A DNA stretch of 64,000 bases from contig NZ_NFJV01000011.1 in assembly GCF_002160055.1 (NCBI RefSeq), positions 62,001 through 126,000 on the forward strand, written 5' to 3'. Under the pieces are notes generated by a model. That model was not told the DNA's origin. It ran no database searches and saw only the letters and a list, made by a program, of their open reading frames with translations. The number at the start of each line of letters is the position of its first letter. Position 1 is the first letter of the stretch. The DNA comes from Mediterranea sp. An20 (GTDB lineage: Bacteria > Bacteroidota > Bacteroidia > Bacteroidales > Bacteroidaceae). Below are positions 8,286-16,367 of the stretch, piece after piece. The position numbers and the translations under genes are program-made.

Positions 8286-9293
8286 ATGAAGAAGAGTGTT
8301 GTATTGACAATCCTGCTGATATTTTGCGGTGCAATGGCAAGCTATGCACAAGTCATCAGCGACTCACTGGCCAGTGATTTCCGCACGTTCATGGCGAAGA
8401 ATTTTTCCCGTTACCGTACGGTCAACCTCTATTGGGAGACCAAGTGGGCGCACGACTACACGTTCAGCCTCGACGGACAGGAGGTGGAGAAGATGCGGAA
8501 GAAAAACCTGCATACCCTGAAGGCTTCTACCATGATTCCGCTGCTGAAGTTGAGAAAGGTCTCGCTCTACGCCAACCTGGCATACAGCCGCTACCAGTTT
8601 GAAGTGTACGACAAGCAGAGCGGGCAGCTGTCGGAGGTCTTCCAACAGTCTGCCTACGACTATTACGAGGGTGGGTTGAACGGCTCGTACTACTTCGGGT
8701 TGTTCAACAAACCCATGATTGTCTCGGCCGCGCTGTCCGTGGACGGGTGGAATAAAGGGTTCGGCATGTTCGATGGGACGTTTTCTGCCGTCATGCTGCT
8801 GAAGAATACCGAGCGCACCAGCTTCAGCCTGGGCGTTATGGCGCGGACGCTGTTCAGCAGTATGCCCGTCATGCCCGTTGTCACGTGGTGGCACCGCTTC
8901 CGCAATCCGCGCCTCAGCGTAGACATCACCATGCCCAGCCAGTTCTACTTGCGTTACGAACTGGAGAAACAGCGCATCTCAGCCGGAGCCTCGATGAGCA
9001 GCGAAAACTTCTACCTGCGCACCACGCTGGAAGGCGCCCCGTCCACAGCCTACTACTCCGACGCCGTGCTGAAACCTGAGATTCATTATGAGTACATCCT
9101 CAACCACCGTCTCTACTTTTCCGTCCATGCCGGCGTGTCAATGGTAATGAAAAGCGGACTGTATAAGAAGAACCGAAAGGGCATCAAGGTGAAAGATGAG
9201 GAAGGAAAGACCGAGGTGGAGCCAGTGGTGAAACAGGACCGCTCGCCAATACCGTTCTTTAATGTGGGGGTGTCATATAGCTTATTCAAGTGA
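8286..9293 (+). CDS. Outer-membrane beta-barrel protein, DUF6268-like
   Basis: 335 residues with a signal peptide (MKKSVVLTILLIFCGAMASYAQ). Strand-like segments follow (VNLYWETKWAHDYTFSLDG, GLNGSYYFGLFNKPMIVSAA), ending FNVGVSYSLFK. The composition and C-terminal aromatic strand indicate an outer-membrane barrel; DUF6268 is the best family guess. It lies 98 bp after the BamA-like gene on the same strand. Function is unknown. Confidence 0.65.
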   Translation: MKKSVVLTILLIFCGAMASYAQVISDSLASDFRTFMAKNFSRYRTVNLYWETKWAHDYTFSLDGQEVEKMRKKNLHTLKASTMIPLLKLRKVSLYANLAYSRYQFEVYDKQSGQLSEVFQQSAYDYYEGGLNGSYYFGLFNKPMIVSAALSVDGWNKGFGMFDGTFSAVMLLKNTERTSFSLGVMARTLFSSMPVMPVVTWWHRFRNPRLSVDITMPSQFYLRYELEKQRISAGASMSSENFYLRTTLEGAPSTAYYSDAVLKPEIHYEYILNHRLYFSVHAGVSMVMKSGLYKKNRKGIKVKDEEGKTEVEPVVKQDRSPIPFFNVGVSYSLFK

Positions 9294-9308
9294 TTTCTCT
9301 CCTATGCA

Positions 9309-9340
9309 CTTGGATATTGGTCACAAATCCATTATCTTTG
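9309..9340 (+). promoter_or_regulatory. Promoter of the toxin-antitoxin pair
   Basis: TATCTTTG at 9333-9340 with CTTG at 9309-9312, 20 bp upstream, gives a complete Bacteroidetes promoter about 30 bp before the antitoxin ATG. This isolates the pair from the upstream outer-membrane genes. Confidence 0.65.
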
Positions 9341-9370
9341 CAAAGTCCAATCAATAAAGGAGATATAACA

Positions 9371-9610
9371 ATGAGAGCAACTATTTCGTTAGACAGCCTT
9401 TGGCAAACCATTCAAAGTTTATCGCTCAACAATCAGGAGTGGCTGCTGGACAAACTGCAAGAAAACATCCGTGAACAAAAGGAAGAAGAAACGGAATATA
9501 TCAGCAAGGAAGAAATCCTGGCAGGCATTGACGCAGGGCTGAAAGATCTGAAAGCAGGGAGAATGATACCGGCGGAAGAACTTCTTAAAGAGTTACGGCA
9601 TGGAATGTAA
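9371..9610 (+). CDS. Type II antitoxin (RelB/addiction-module type)
   Basis: 79 residues beginning MRATISLDSLWQTIQSLSLN. The middle is charged and helical (LQENIREQKEEETEYISKEE), and the C-terminal tail is acidic to basic (GRMIPAEELLKELRHGM). The size, the 11-bp overlap with the RelE-like toxin and the shared promoter mark it as the antitoxin. The ATG at 9371 follows AGGAG spacing and lies downstream of the promoter box, so earlier in-frame codons are excluded. DNA-binding family is not certain. Confidence 0.75.
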   Translation: MRATISLDSLWQTIQSLSLNNQEWLLDKLQENIREQKEEETEYISKEEILAGIDAGLKDLKAGRMIPAEELLKELRHGM

Positions 9611-9950
9611 GATTACCGCCTCCAAGTCGTTTAACAAAGAACTCAAACGGCTAGGGAAGCGTTATGCCTCCTTGGCCGATGATTATGAAACCTTACTTCA
9701 TGACCTCAAGCAAAATCCTGCCCTCGGCACAGACTTGGGCAGGGGCCTCCGCAAAGTCAGGATGCGTATCTCCTCCAAAGGAAAGGGAAAGAGCGGTGGA
9801 GCACGGGTCATTACGTTCACCGTCATTGCCAGCATAGACGAGACCACCATCAACCTCCTCTATATTTACGATAAGTCCGAACGAGAAAATATCTCGCCAA
9901 AAGAAATAGATGCGTTGCTAATTGCCAACGGATTCATCGCCCAACCGTAG
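9600..9950 (+). CDS. RelE/ParE-type toxin
   Basis: 116 residues beginning MECKITASKSFNKELKRLGK, followed by LGTDLGRGLRKVRMRISSKG, GGARVITFTVI and INLLYIYDKSERENIS. This order (N-terminal helix pair, basic strand with R residues, hydrophobic strand, YDKSE-type C-terminus) is that of the RelE/ParE superfamily. Members usually cleave ribosome-bound mRNA or poison gyrase; which of these applies is unknown. It overlaps the antitoxin by 11 bp. Confidence 0.8.
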   Translation: MECKITASKSFNKELKRLGKRYASLADDYETLLHDLKQNPALGTDLGRGLRKVRMRISSKGKGKSGGARVITFTVIASIDETTINLLYIYDKSERENISPKEIDALLIANGFIAQP

Positions 9951-10013
9951 GCTGTTATACTTGCATTGGATGGCAAGGCAATGAATCCGTCGGCAGGTCG
10001 GAGTGAGCCTTTG

Positions 10014-11168
10014 TTATAGTCTTTCCCTCAGCACCTCAAACAACTCGTCCCTTGTGAACTGCTTGCAGCAGCCGGGCATCAGCAGGCAGGTGTCGGCAGC
10101 GGCACGCAGGACTGTCTCGTCCGTAATGCCCATCTTGCTCCAGCGGGTGGGCAAGCCGATTTCCCGGATAAAGGCTTCGAGGGCATCAATGCCGAGAGCG
10201 GCGGTCTGTTCCGTCGTATCACCTTTCACGTTCCACACCCGTTCTGCCATGCGTGCCAGCTTCTCCTTACCCTCGGCGAGGAGGTGGCGGTAGAGGGTGG
10301 GGTGGATGACGGCCAGTCCCTGCCCGTGGTTACAATCGGTGTAAGCTCCTACGGCATGTTCCAGCATGTGACATTGGAAATCGGTCTGCTTGCCCAGTTT
10401 CAGCAGGCTGTTTTCGGCGAGGGCAGAATCCCACATCAGTTCGCCGCGGGCAAAGTCATCGTCGGGATTGGCGATGAGGGCACGCAGGTTTTTGATGACA
10501 TTGCGCATTACAGCCTCGTTGATTTCGTCGGAAAGATTGTCTCCTTGCGGACGGCCCATATACGTTTCCATGCAATGGCTCAGTGTGTCGAAGGCTCCGC
10601 TGACGACTTGCTTCATCGGCAAAGTCTTCGTCAGGTCGCTGTCGAGTATGGCGAAAGTGTGGTAAGCACCGACGAGCGGTTGTTTCAGTTTCTTCGCGGT
10701 GTGGGTGATGACCGCTCCGTTGTTCTGTTCGGCTCCCGTGCCCGATGCGGTGACTACGGCTCCCATTGGCACAAACTTCGTGGGGAACTGATGCCGTGTG
10801 TACTGCATGTCCCAGATGTCCTCGTCCAGTCGTGCCTGTGCCGATACTATCTTGCAGCAGTCGATGACCGATCCGCCGCCCACGGCCAGGATGAAGTCGA
10901 TGCCGTATTTGCGCACCAGTTGCGCTCCTTCCTGCACCTTGTCGTAGGTGGGATTGGGCATAATGCCGCCGAAGTCCACCACGTTCTTGCCGCACTCGTG
11001 CAGCCATTCCATCAGCGTGTCATACAGCCTCGTGCGTTTCAGCGAGCCGCCGCCGTAGGCCAGCAACACATTCTTGCCCACAAGGGTCATTTCTTCCTTG
11101 ATTGCACTCTCTGCGCACCCCTTGCCGAAGTGTTGTCGGACGGGGTATTGATAAGTGAATAGGTCCAT
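10014..11168 (-). CDS. Iron-containing alcohol dehydrogenase (BDH/YqhD-like)
   Basis: 384 residues. The N-terminal dinucleotide-binding half holds GKNVLLAYGGGSLKRTRLYD and the GGGSVIDCCK motif. The C-terminal half holds the metal ligands in FDTLSHCMETYMG and HAVGAYTDCNHGQGLAVIHP. These mark group III iron alcohol dehydrogenases of the butanol dehydrogenase/YqhD type, cytoplasmic enzymes that reduce aldehydes with NAD(P)H. It is a single gene with its own promoter box at 11196-11203. Confidence 0.95.
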   Translation of the reverse strand: MDLFTYQYPVRQHFGKGCAESAIKEEMTLVGKNVLLAYGGGSLKRTRLYDTLMEWLHECGKNVVDFGGIMPNPTYDKVQEGAQLVRKYGIDFILAVGGGSVIDCCKIVSAQARLDEDIWDMQYTRHQFPTKFVPMGAVVTASGTGAEQNNGAVITHTAKKLKQPLVGAYHTFAILDSDLTKTLPMKQVVSGAFDTLSHCMETYMGRPQGDNLSDEINEAVMRNVIKNLRALIANPDDDFARGELMWDSALAENSLLKLGKQTDFQCHMLEHAVGAYTDCNHGQGLAVIHPTLYRHLLAEGKEKLARMAERVWNVKGDTTEQTAALGIDALEAFIREIGLPTRWSKMGITDETVLRAAADTCLLMPGCCKQFTRDELFEVLRERL

Positions 11169-11195
11169 AACATTCAGATTTTATTGATTAGGGCG

Positions 11196-11203
11196 CAAAG
11201 TTA
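11196..11203 (-). promoter_or_regulatory. Bacteroidetes -7 box (TAACTTTG) for the alcohol dehydrogenase
   Basis: TAACTTTG on the minus strand, 27 bp before the ATG at 11168. A second identical box at 11305-11312 on the same strand may be an alternative upstream promoter. Confidence 0.5.
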
Positions 11204-11346
11204 GGAAGCGGATTAGTGTGTGTCTATACACGGATTACGGATTGAAGCACCAATATCAACGATGCCGAAGAAAAATCTCAGATTAGTCTGCCGACTGATG
11301 CGCACAAAGTTAAGGAGGCATCCCCTATGCGGAAAAGCCTCCTCTG

Positions 11347-11435
11347 CGAATTTTCTCTATACTTTTGAAGTCTGTTTCTTATACCTTGCGGACGTGCTTC
11401 TTATACTTTACAGTCCTGCTTCTTGTACCTTTGAA
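11347..11435 (+). repeat. 22-bp tandem repeat array B (4 units)
   Basis: Units at 11347-11369, 11370-11390, 11391-11412 and 11413-11435 (21-23 bp) share a TTCTTATAC core followed by CTTTGAA/CTTGCG. They lie in the 290-bp gap between the alcohol dehydrogenase and the lipoprotein gene. Confidence 0.7.
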
Positions 11436-11458
11436 GTAGGACGCTGAGTGTCAGAAGG

Positions 11459-12286
11459 TTATTCTTTTGTCTTTCTCCGTTTCATGTTCTCTTGGATGAA
11501 ACGGATTTTCTGGTTGGCCTCTTCGGTCTGTTCTTGGATGTGGGTAAGGGCAGCAAGAACTTGCGACAAAGAAGTTATCAGGCTGGCCGCCTGGCGGTCG
11601 GCACTGGTCAGGGTTGTGCTGAAGGTACGGTCGCCCAGATATTCTACTTTCAGATTCTGGTCTTTGTGCGTACTGATGAAAGCGATGACTCCTCCATCTT
11701 CGCCTTGTTTGTAGTCGGCTTTTTCTATTTTCTCCCCCAAGTCTTCGGTTTCATAGCTGTCTTTGGAGGGAGGAGTTTGGGCAAAACTGCCGTCAGGCGC
11801 AATGACTTTTACTGCCGTGTGATGGATGGAGCGGTTGCCGCAGTAGATAGATGTGAAACTGAGCCCCCCCCGTTCGTCTGTCTGGAAACGGAGAAAAGAG
11901 CGGTGAAGGTTCTTTTCAATTACTTGCGAAGGAACCAGGTAGCGGCCGGTTTGCTGGTAGGCCGTATCTTTTTCAAGTACAAAACGAGGCTTCAGCTCTT
12001 CCAACTGTTGGCTGGTGGCCTGGAAGCAGCTGTCTAAGTAGGCCAAAGTCTTCTGCTGTTCGGCCAATTCCACATCCTGCAGCAGGTAGATGCCTGCCCG
12101 TCGCGTGTCGTAGGCTTTCGGATAAAGTATTTTGATACTGTCTATATGCAGCTTGGCCTCGTTGTATAGACCGGCTTCATAGGCCTGGCGGGCCAGTTCG
12201 AGCCGCGTGGCGGCCTTTTTTTCTATATCCTGGCAGGCTGTCAGCGCGCAGCAAAGCCCTGCCAGAAGAAAGACGGACTGTTTCAT
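11459..12286 (-). CDS. Lipoprotein of unknown function, coiled-coil C-terminus
   Basis: 275 residues. The signal MKQSVFLLAGLCCALTACQD has a lipobox with Cys near residue 18, so it is a predicted lipoprotein. It is helical at the start (RLELARQAYEAGLYNEAKLH, TPR-like). A mixed middle follows (GGLSFTSIYCGNRSIHHTAV) and then a helical tail (TEEANQKIRFIQENMKRRKT). I recognise no named family. It diverges from cca. The ATG at 12286 is the one that gives a signal peptide; longer in-frame extensions run into the cca promoter. Confidence 0.7.
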   Translation of the reverse strand: MKQSVFLLAGLCCALTACQDIEKKAATRLELARQAYEAGLYNEAKLHIDSIKILYPKAYDTRRAGIYLLQDVELAEQQKTLAYLDSCFQATSQQLEELKPRFVLEKDTAYQQTGRYLVPSQVIEKNLHRSFLRFQTDERGGLSFTSIYCGNRSIHHTAVKVIAPDGSFAQTPPSKDSYETEDLGEKIEKADYKQGEDGGVIAFISTHKDQNLKVEYLGDRTFSTTLTSADRQAASLITSLSQVLAALTHIQEQTEEANQKIRFIQENMKRRKTKE

Positions 12287-12333
12287 AATGAGTTGTTCTT
12301 CTGTTGACGGCGGCAAAAATAGAAATAATTCCG

Positions 12334-12341
12334 TATCTTTG
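12334..12341 (+). promoter_or_regulatory. Bacteroidetes -7 box (TATCTTTG) for cca
   Basis: An exact TAnnTTTG match 33 bp before the ATG at 12375. It rules out upstream in-frame starts. Confidence 0.6.
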
Positions 12342-12374
12342 CGGTCATTTAGTGAAGAAAAAACAGAAAAATAT

Positions 12375-13817
12375 ATGCTGGAACTTACGACAGAAGAACT
12401 GAAACGGTGTTTTGAGGGCGAGATATTCCGACAGATTTCTGCCACAGCAGATGAGTTGGGATTGGAGTGTTACGTGGTAGGAGGATATGTGCGCGACATC
12501 TTCTTGCAGCGCCCTTCGAAAGATATTGATGTGGTGGTAGTGGGCAGTGGCATTGCCATGGCCGAGGCTTTGGGCAGGCGGCTTGGCAAGGGTGCCCACG
12601 TGTCGGTGTTCAAGAATTTCGGGACTGCCCAGTTGAAGTACCGGGGCACGGAAGTGGAGTTCGTAGGGGCGAGGAAAGAGTCGTATTCGCATGATTCACG
12701 GAAGCCCATTGTTGAGGATGGCACGCTGGAGGATGACCAGAACCGGCGCGACTTCACCATCAATGCCTTGGCGGTGTGCCTTAATAAAGTAAGGTATGGT
12801 GAACTGGTGGACCCGTTTGATGGCATGGGCGATTTGAAAGAACGGGTCATACGCACGCCTTTGGACCCGGATGTGACTTTCAGCGACGACCCCTTGCGCA
12901 TGATGCGCTGCATACGCTTTGCTACCCAATTGAATTTTTATATCGACGACGAAACGTTTGAGGCACTGGGACGGAACCGGGAGCGCATTTCCATTATTTC
13001 GCGGGAGCGTATTGCCGACGAACTGAACAAGATTATCCTTGCTCCTGTACCCTCGAAGGGATTCATCGACTTGGACCGTTGCGGGTTGCTGGAGCTTATT
13101 TTCCCGGAGCTGGTAGCGATGCAGGGAGTGGATATGCGCAACGGCAGGGGGCATAAAGACAACTTCTACCATACGCTGGAAGTGCTGGACAATATCAGCA
13201 GGCATACAGACAACCTGTGGCTGCGCTGGGCTGCGCTGTTGCATGATATAGCCAAGCCATTGACCAAGCGTTGGGAACCCAAGGTGGGCTGGACTTTCCG
13301 CAATCATAATTTTGTAGGCTCTAAAATGGTGCCTGACATTTTCCGGAAGATGAAGCTGCCTATGAATGAGAAAATGAAATATGTGCAGAAACTGGTGAGC
13401 TTGCACATGAGACCCATCGTGATTGCCGATGAGGAGGTGACAGATTCTGCCGTGAGACGTTTGCTGTTTGAAGCCGGAGACGATATTGATGATTTAATGA
13501 TGCTCTGTGAAGCAGACATAACTTCGAAGAACCGCGAGCGCAAACAGCGTTTTCTGGACAACTTCCAACTGGTGCGCCGTAAATTGAAAGACTTGGAAGA
13601 GAAAGACCGGATACGCAATTTCCAGCCGCCTGTAAGCGGGGAAGAAATCATGCGGACCTTCGGACTGCCGCCTTGCCAGCAGGTGGGAGTGTTGAAGGCA
13701 TGTATCAAAGATGCCATTTTGGATGGGGTGATTCCCAATGAATATGAGGCTGCACGTGATTTAATGTTAAAGCGGGCAGAGAAAATGGGGCTGAAAAGAG
13801 TAGATAATAATGCTTAA
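12375..13817 (+). CDS. cca: CCA tRNA nucleotidyltransferase / poly(A)-polymerase-type enzyme with HD domain
   Basis: 480 residues. The N-terminal head has the class II nucleotidyltransferase signature: GGYVRDIFLQRPSKDIDVVV, then RRDFTINAL and FDGMGDLKERVIRTP. The RNA-binding body follows with PLRMMRCIRFATQL and ERIADELNKI. A C-terminal HD domain (LRWAALLHDIAKPLTKRW) completes the architecture of bacterial CCA-adding enzymes, which add or repair the 3' CCA of tRNA in the cytoplasm. This fits with ssrA in this window, which does not encode its own CCA. It is a single gene with its own promoter. Confidence 0.95.
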   Translation: MLELTTEELKRCFEGEIFRQISATADELGLECYVVGGYVRDIFLQRPSKDIDVVVVGSGIAMAEALGRRLGKGAHVSVFKNFGTAQLKYRGTEVEFVGARKESYSHDSRKPIVEDGTLEDDQNRRDFTINALAVCLNKVRYGELVDPFDGMGDLKERVIRTPLDPDVTFSDDPLRMMRCIRFATQLNFYIDDETFEALGRNRERISIISRERIADELNKIILAPVPSKGFIDLDRCGLLELIFPELVAMQGVDMRNGRGHKDNFYHTLEVLDNISRHTDNLWLRWAALLHDIAKPLTKRWEPKVGWTFRNHNFVGSKMVPDIFRKMKLPMNEKMKYVQKLVSLHMRPIVIADEEVTDSAVRRLLFEAGDDIDDLMMLCEADITSKNRERKQRFLDNFQLVRRKLKDLEEKDRIRNFQPPVSGEEIMRTFGLPPCQQVGVLKACIKDAILDGVIPNEYEAARDLMLKRAEKMGLKRVDNNA

Positions 13818-13918
13818 ATTTGTCCGGTTAGTCCCTTTTTTGAATGTTTTGGTCTATAAAACTGAATGGACAGTGAAAAAACGCTACTTTCTTGTTCTGT
13901 GGGTTAAGAAATAATCTT

Positions 13919-13926
13919 TATATTTG
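13919..13926 (+). promoter_or_regulatory. Bacteroidetes -7 box (TATATTTG) for the WD40 gene
   Basis: TATATTTG ends 15 bp before the ATG at 13942. Confidence 0.55.
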
Positions 13927-13941
13927 CGAACAGAAACAAAT

Positions 13942-16173
13942 ATGAATGATTTTATACACACGTTTATGAATGCTAAAGGATTTCGGTATCGCCTTGTCTT
14001 GGGAGGTACCTTGTTTGTTGCCTTTACCCTGATGGGTGGACAGGCATGGGCGCAGGTCAAAGAAAAGCGTAATTTTGCGTCTGACAAAGACATTGCGTCT
14101 TTTGAGAACACAACGTTCTGCACGGCCTTCTTGGACGAGCATGGTTCGTTGTACACCTTACGCGACATTGCTATCGTGGATATCAGCGACATTGACAAAA
14201 TTGCCTTCAATCCGACTGGCAGCTCATTGGCTCTGATCCGTGGTGACAAGAACATTACTATTTATTCGTTCCGTCAGCGCAATCAGAGGCTCTTTGAACT
14301 GAAAGATAAACGTAAGGGACTGAAGGATAGAGAAGTGCTCGCACTGGATGTGCCGACTGACTTGTCGGAAGTTGAAGGTCCGTTGATGAACCTGACAGAA
14401 CAGCAGGTGAAACAGCTAAGAAAAGGCAAACGCATGCCTTTGGCTATGTGCTATGCACCGGATGCGCGTCATTTTATGGTTTCCAACTCTTTGGGAGAAA
14501 TCGTAATCTATGATACGCGTGCGTACGAACCGCAGGCCTATATTCAGGGAAAGTCCTTGGCTACGACCTTGGCGGTAAGCTCAAATAATTATTTTATTGC
14601 AGCCGGTACGGGCAAGAGTGTGGACATCTGGAATGTACGCACCGGAGAATTGCGCAAGAACCTGCCTGTGACAGGCCTGGTAGTTGGATTGGATTTCTCT
14701 GCCGATGCTTCCCAATTGGCTGTGGTCACTGATGATAATTGTTTGAGTATCTGGGACACGAAGACTTGGAATAAGGTCGCTGTTTATGACAAGTTGGGTG
14801 GCAAACTGGCTTCACCTTCGTTCCATCCGCAAGGCAAGTATGTGAGTGTGGTGAGAGATGGGAATGCCATTCTGGTGGTGAACCTGAAAAACGGTGCCGT
14901 AGAGCAGACTTTGGAAGAGAAAATGGGCGGTGTATTGAGCAGCCGTTTCTTTATCAACCGCCAAAACAGCGAGGTTTTCATGATTTCTAATCGCCCGAAC
15001 AGTCTGGTGTTCTGGGATGCCAATGGCTTGAATCCTTTCTACGGCAAACTGTTGAATGACGAGGTGGATGCCCGCATGAATGAATGGGTGAAAATGATGC
15101 AGGGAGAAACCATGGAAGAATATGCTATCCGTGTGAATGACGAGACTCGTCTGAAGCAACAGCAGCTTTTCGCTCAGGAAGTGGCTACGGAATTGGCCGG
15201 TGACCGCTTGGCTATTGAAAACCCGTTCGTGGGCGATTATGATGAATCTACGAATAAGTTGAACATCGGATTCAATACGTTACCTTCTATTGCGATTGAC
15301 GTGCCGGAGGGTGAGTTGGGCGACTTTAAGGACGGTAGCCTGAAGTTCAATAATGCAGTGTATGTATTGAATGACAAAGATGAATTCGAACTGGCTTACG
15401 TGGAAGTCTTGAATGAAACAACCAATAAGGTCTATATCTATGACAATATTGGCCGCACGAAACTGACGGCTCTGGAGGCAGATGAGAATTTTGTACCTTT
15501 GGAAATCATGCAGCAAGCAAGTCGGGAAGAAGTGCAGTTGCAGGAAATTAAAGAAGCCGTAGTAGAGGAAAAGAAACAGGAAAAGCTTATTACGGAAAAC
15601 ACTCAGATTGATGTGAAAACAGAAGTACAGGCAGATGTGGATGCTGATGGGAATAAGATTTACAATTACAAGGTAAGCTACCAGTATGAGGTTATCAATA
15701 AAGCTTATTCTGCCAAGGAAGACTTCCCGTCGGGAGGTTATGATATAGAACGCTCCAACGCTGCTATGTCGTTGATGAAAATCATCAAGAATGCCTTTGA
15801 AGGTGATTTCGCTAAATATTTGGCCGAAGGAAAGCAGGTGAAGATTATCATTACGGGTTCGGCTGATGCCAGTCCTATCCGTGGACGTATAGCCTATAGA
15901 GGTCAATATGGGGAGTTCGTGGACGAACCTTATTATAAGGATGGAAATCTGGACAACATCACTGTGACAAAGGCTTCGGGCATTACTACCAATGAGCAAC
16001 TGGCTCTGTTGCGTGCGGCAGGTGTGATGGATTATGTGAAGAAAAATGTAACGACCTTGCAGAACACAGACAACCAGTATGAATTCCATGTGGAAGTAGC
16101 CAAGGAGCGCGGTGGAGAATTCCGTAAGATCAATGTGCAGTTTGTCATTGTTGATGCTTTCCCCGTGCAGTAA
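13942..16173 (+). CDS. Secreted WD40-repeat protein with C-terminal OmpA-like region
   Basis: 743 residues. A signal peptide ends in FVAFTLMGGQAWAQ. Residues about 60-360 contain WD40-type blades (SLGEIVIYDTRAYEPQ, AAGTGKSVDIWNVRTGELRK, VVTDDNCLSIWDTKTWNKVA). A long linker with coiled-coil character follows (REEVQLQEIKEAVVEEKKQE). The last about 150 residues (VKIIITGSADASPIRGR, TTNEQLALLRAAGVMDYVKK) resemble an OmpA-type peptidoglycan-associated domain, though weakly. It lies 194 bp upstream of the secreted caspase protein on the same strand, suggesting a two-component periplasmic system. Its function is unknown. Confidence 0.75.
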   Translation: MNDFIHTFMNAKGFRYRLVLGGTLFVAFTLMGGQAWAQVKEKRNFASDKDIASFENTTFCTAFLDEHGSLYTLRDIAIVDISDIDKIAFNPTGSSLALIRGDKNITIYSFRQRNQRLFELKDKRKGLKDREVLALDVPTDLSEVEGPLMNLTEQQVKQLRKGKRMPLAMCYAPDARHFMVSNSLGEIVIYDTRAYEPQAYIQGKSLATTLAVSSNNYFIAAGTGKSVDIWNVRTGELRKNLPVTGLVVGLDFSADASQLAVVTDDNCLSIWDTKTWNKVAVYDKLGGKLASPSFHPQGKYVSVVRDGNAILVVNLKNGAVEQTLEEKMGGVLSSRFFINRQNSEVFMISNRPNSLVFWDANGLNPFYGKLLNDEVDARMNEWVKMMQGETMEEYAIRVNDETRLKQQQLFAQEVATELAGDRLAIENPFVGDYDESTNKLNIGFNTLPSIAIDVPEGELGDFKDGSLKFNNAVYVLNDKDEFELAYVEVLNETTNKVYIYDNIGRTKLTALEADENFVPLEIMQQASREEVQLQEIKEAVVEEKKQEKLITENTQIDVKTEVQADVDADGNKIYNYKVSYQYEVINKAYSAKEDFPSGGYDIERSNAAMSLMKIIKNAFEGDFAKYLAEGKQVKIIITGSADASPIRGRIAYRGQYGEFVDEPYYKDGNLDNITVTKASGITTNEQLALLRAAGVMDYVKKNVTTLQNTDNQYEFHVEVAKERGGEFRKINVQFVIVDAFPVQ

Positions 16174-16367
16174 AATGATTCTCAGACGGTTGTTTTGAAG
16201 TGAAAATAGCAAGAGGCGTTGGCCTTTTGTATATTGGTGGAAGTTAAGTCAATATCCTCTTCGGAGTACGGTCCGTTGCGGGGCTGAATATTGGCTTAAC
16301 TTCTTAACTGCTTGATAAAGGACCGACTGAACAGCAAAGAGAGAAATTCAAATTGATACTATTATAT

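Noticed and set aside
11305..11312. Second TAACTTTG box upstream of the alcohol dehydrogenase
   Set aside because: Not listed as a separate promoter because the box at 11196 is better placed; single boxes without a -33 element occur by chance.
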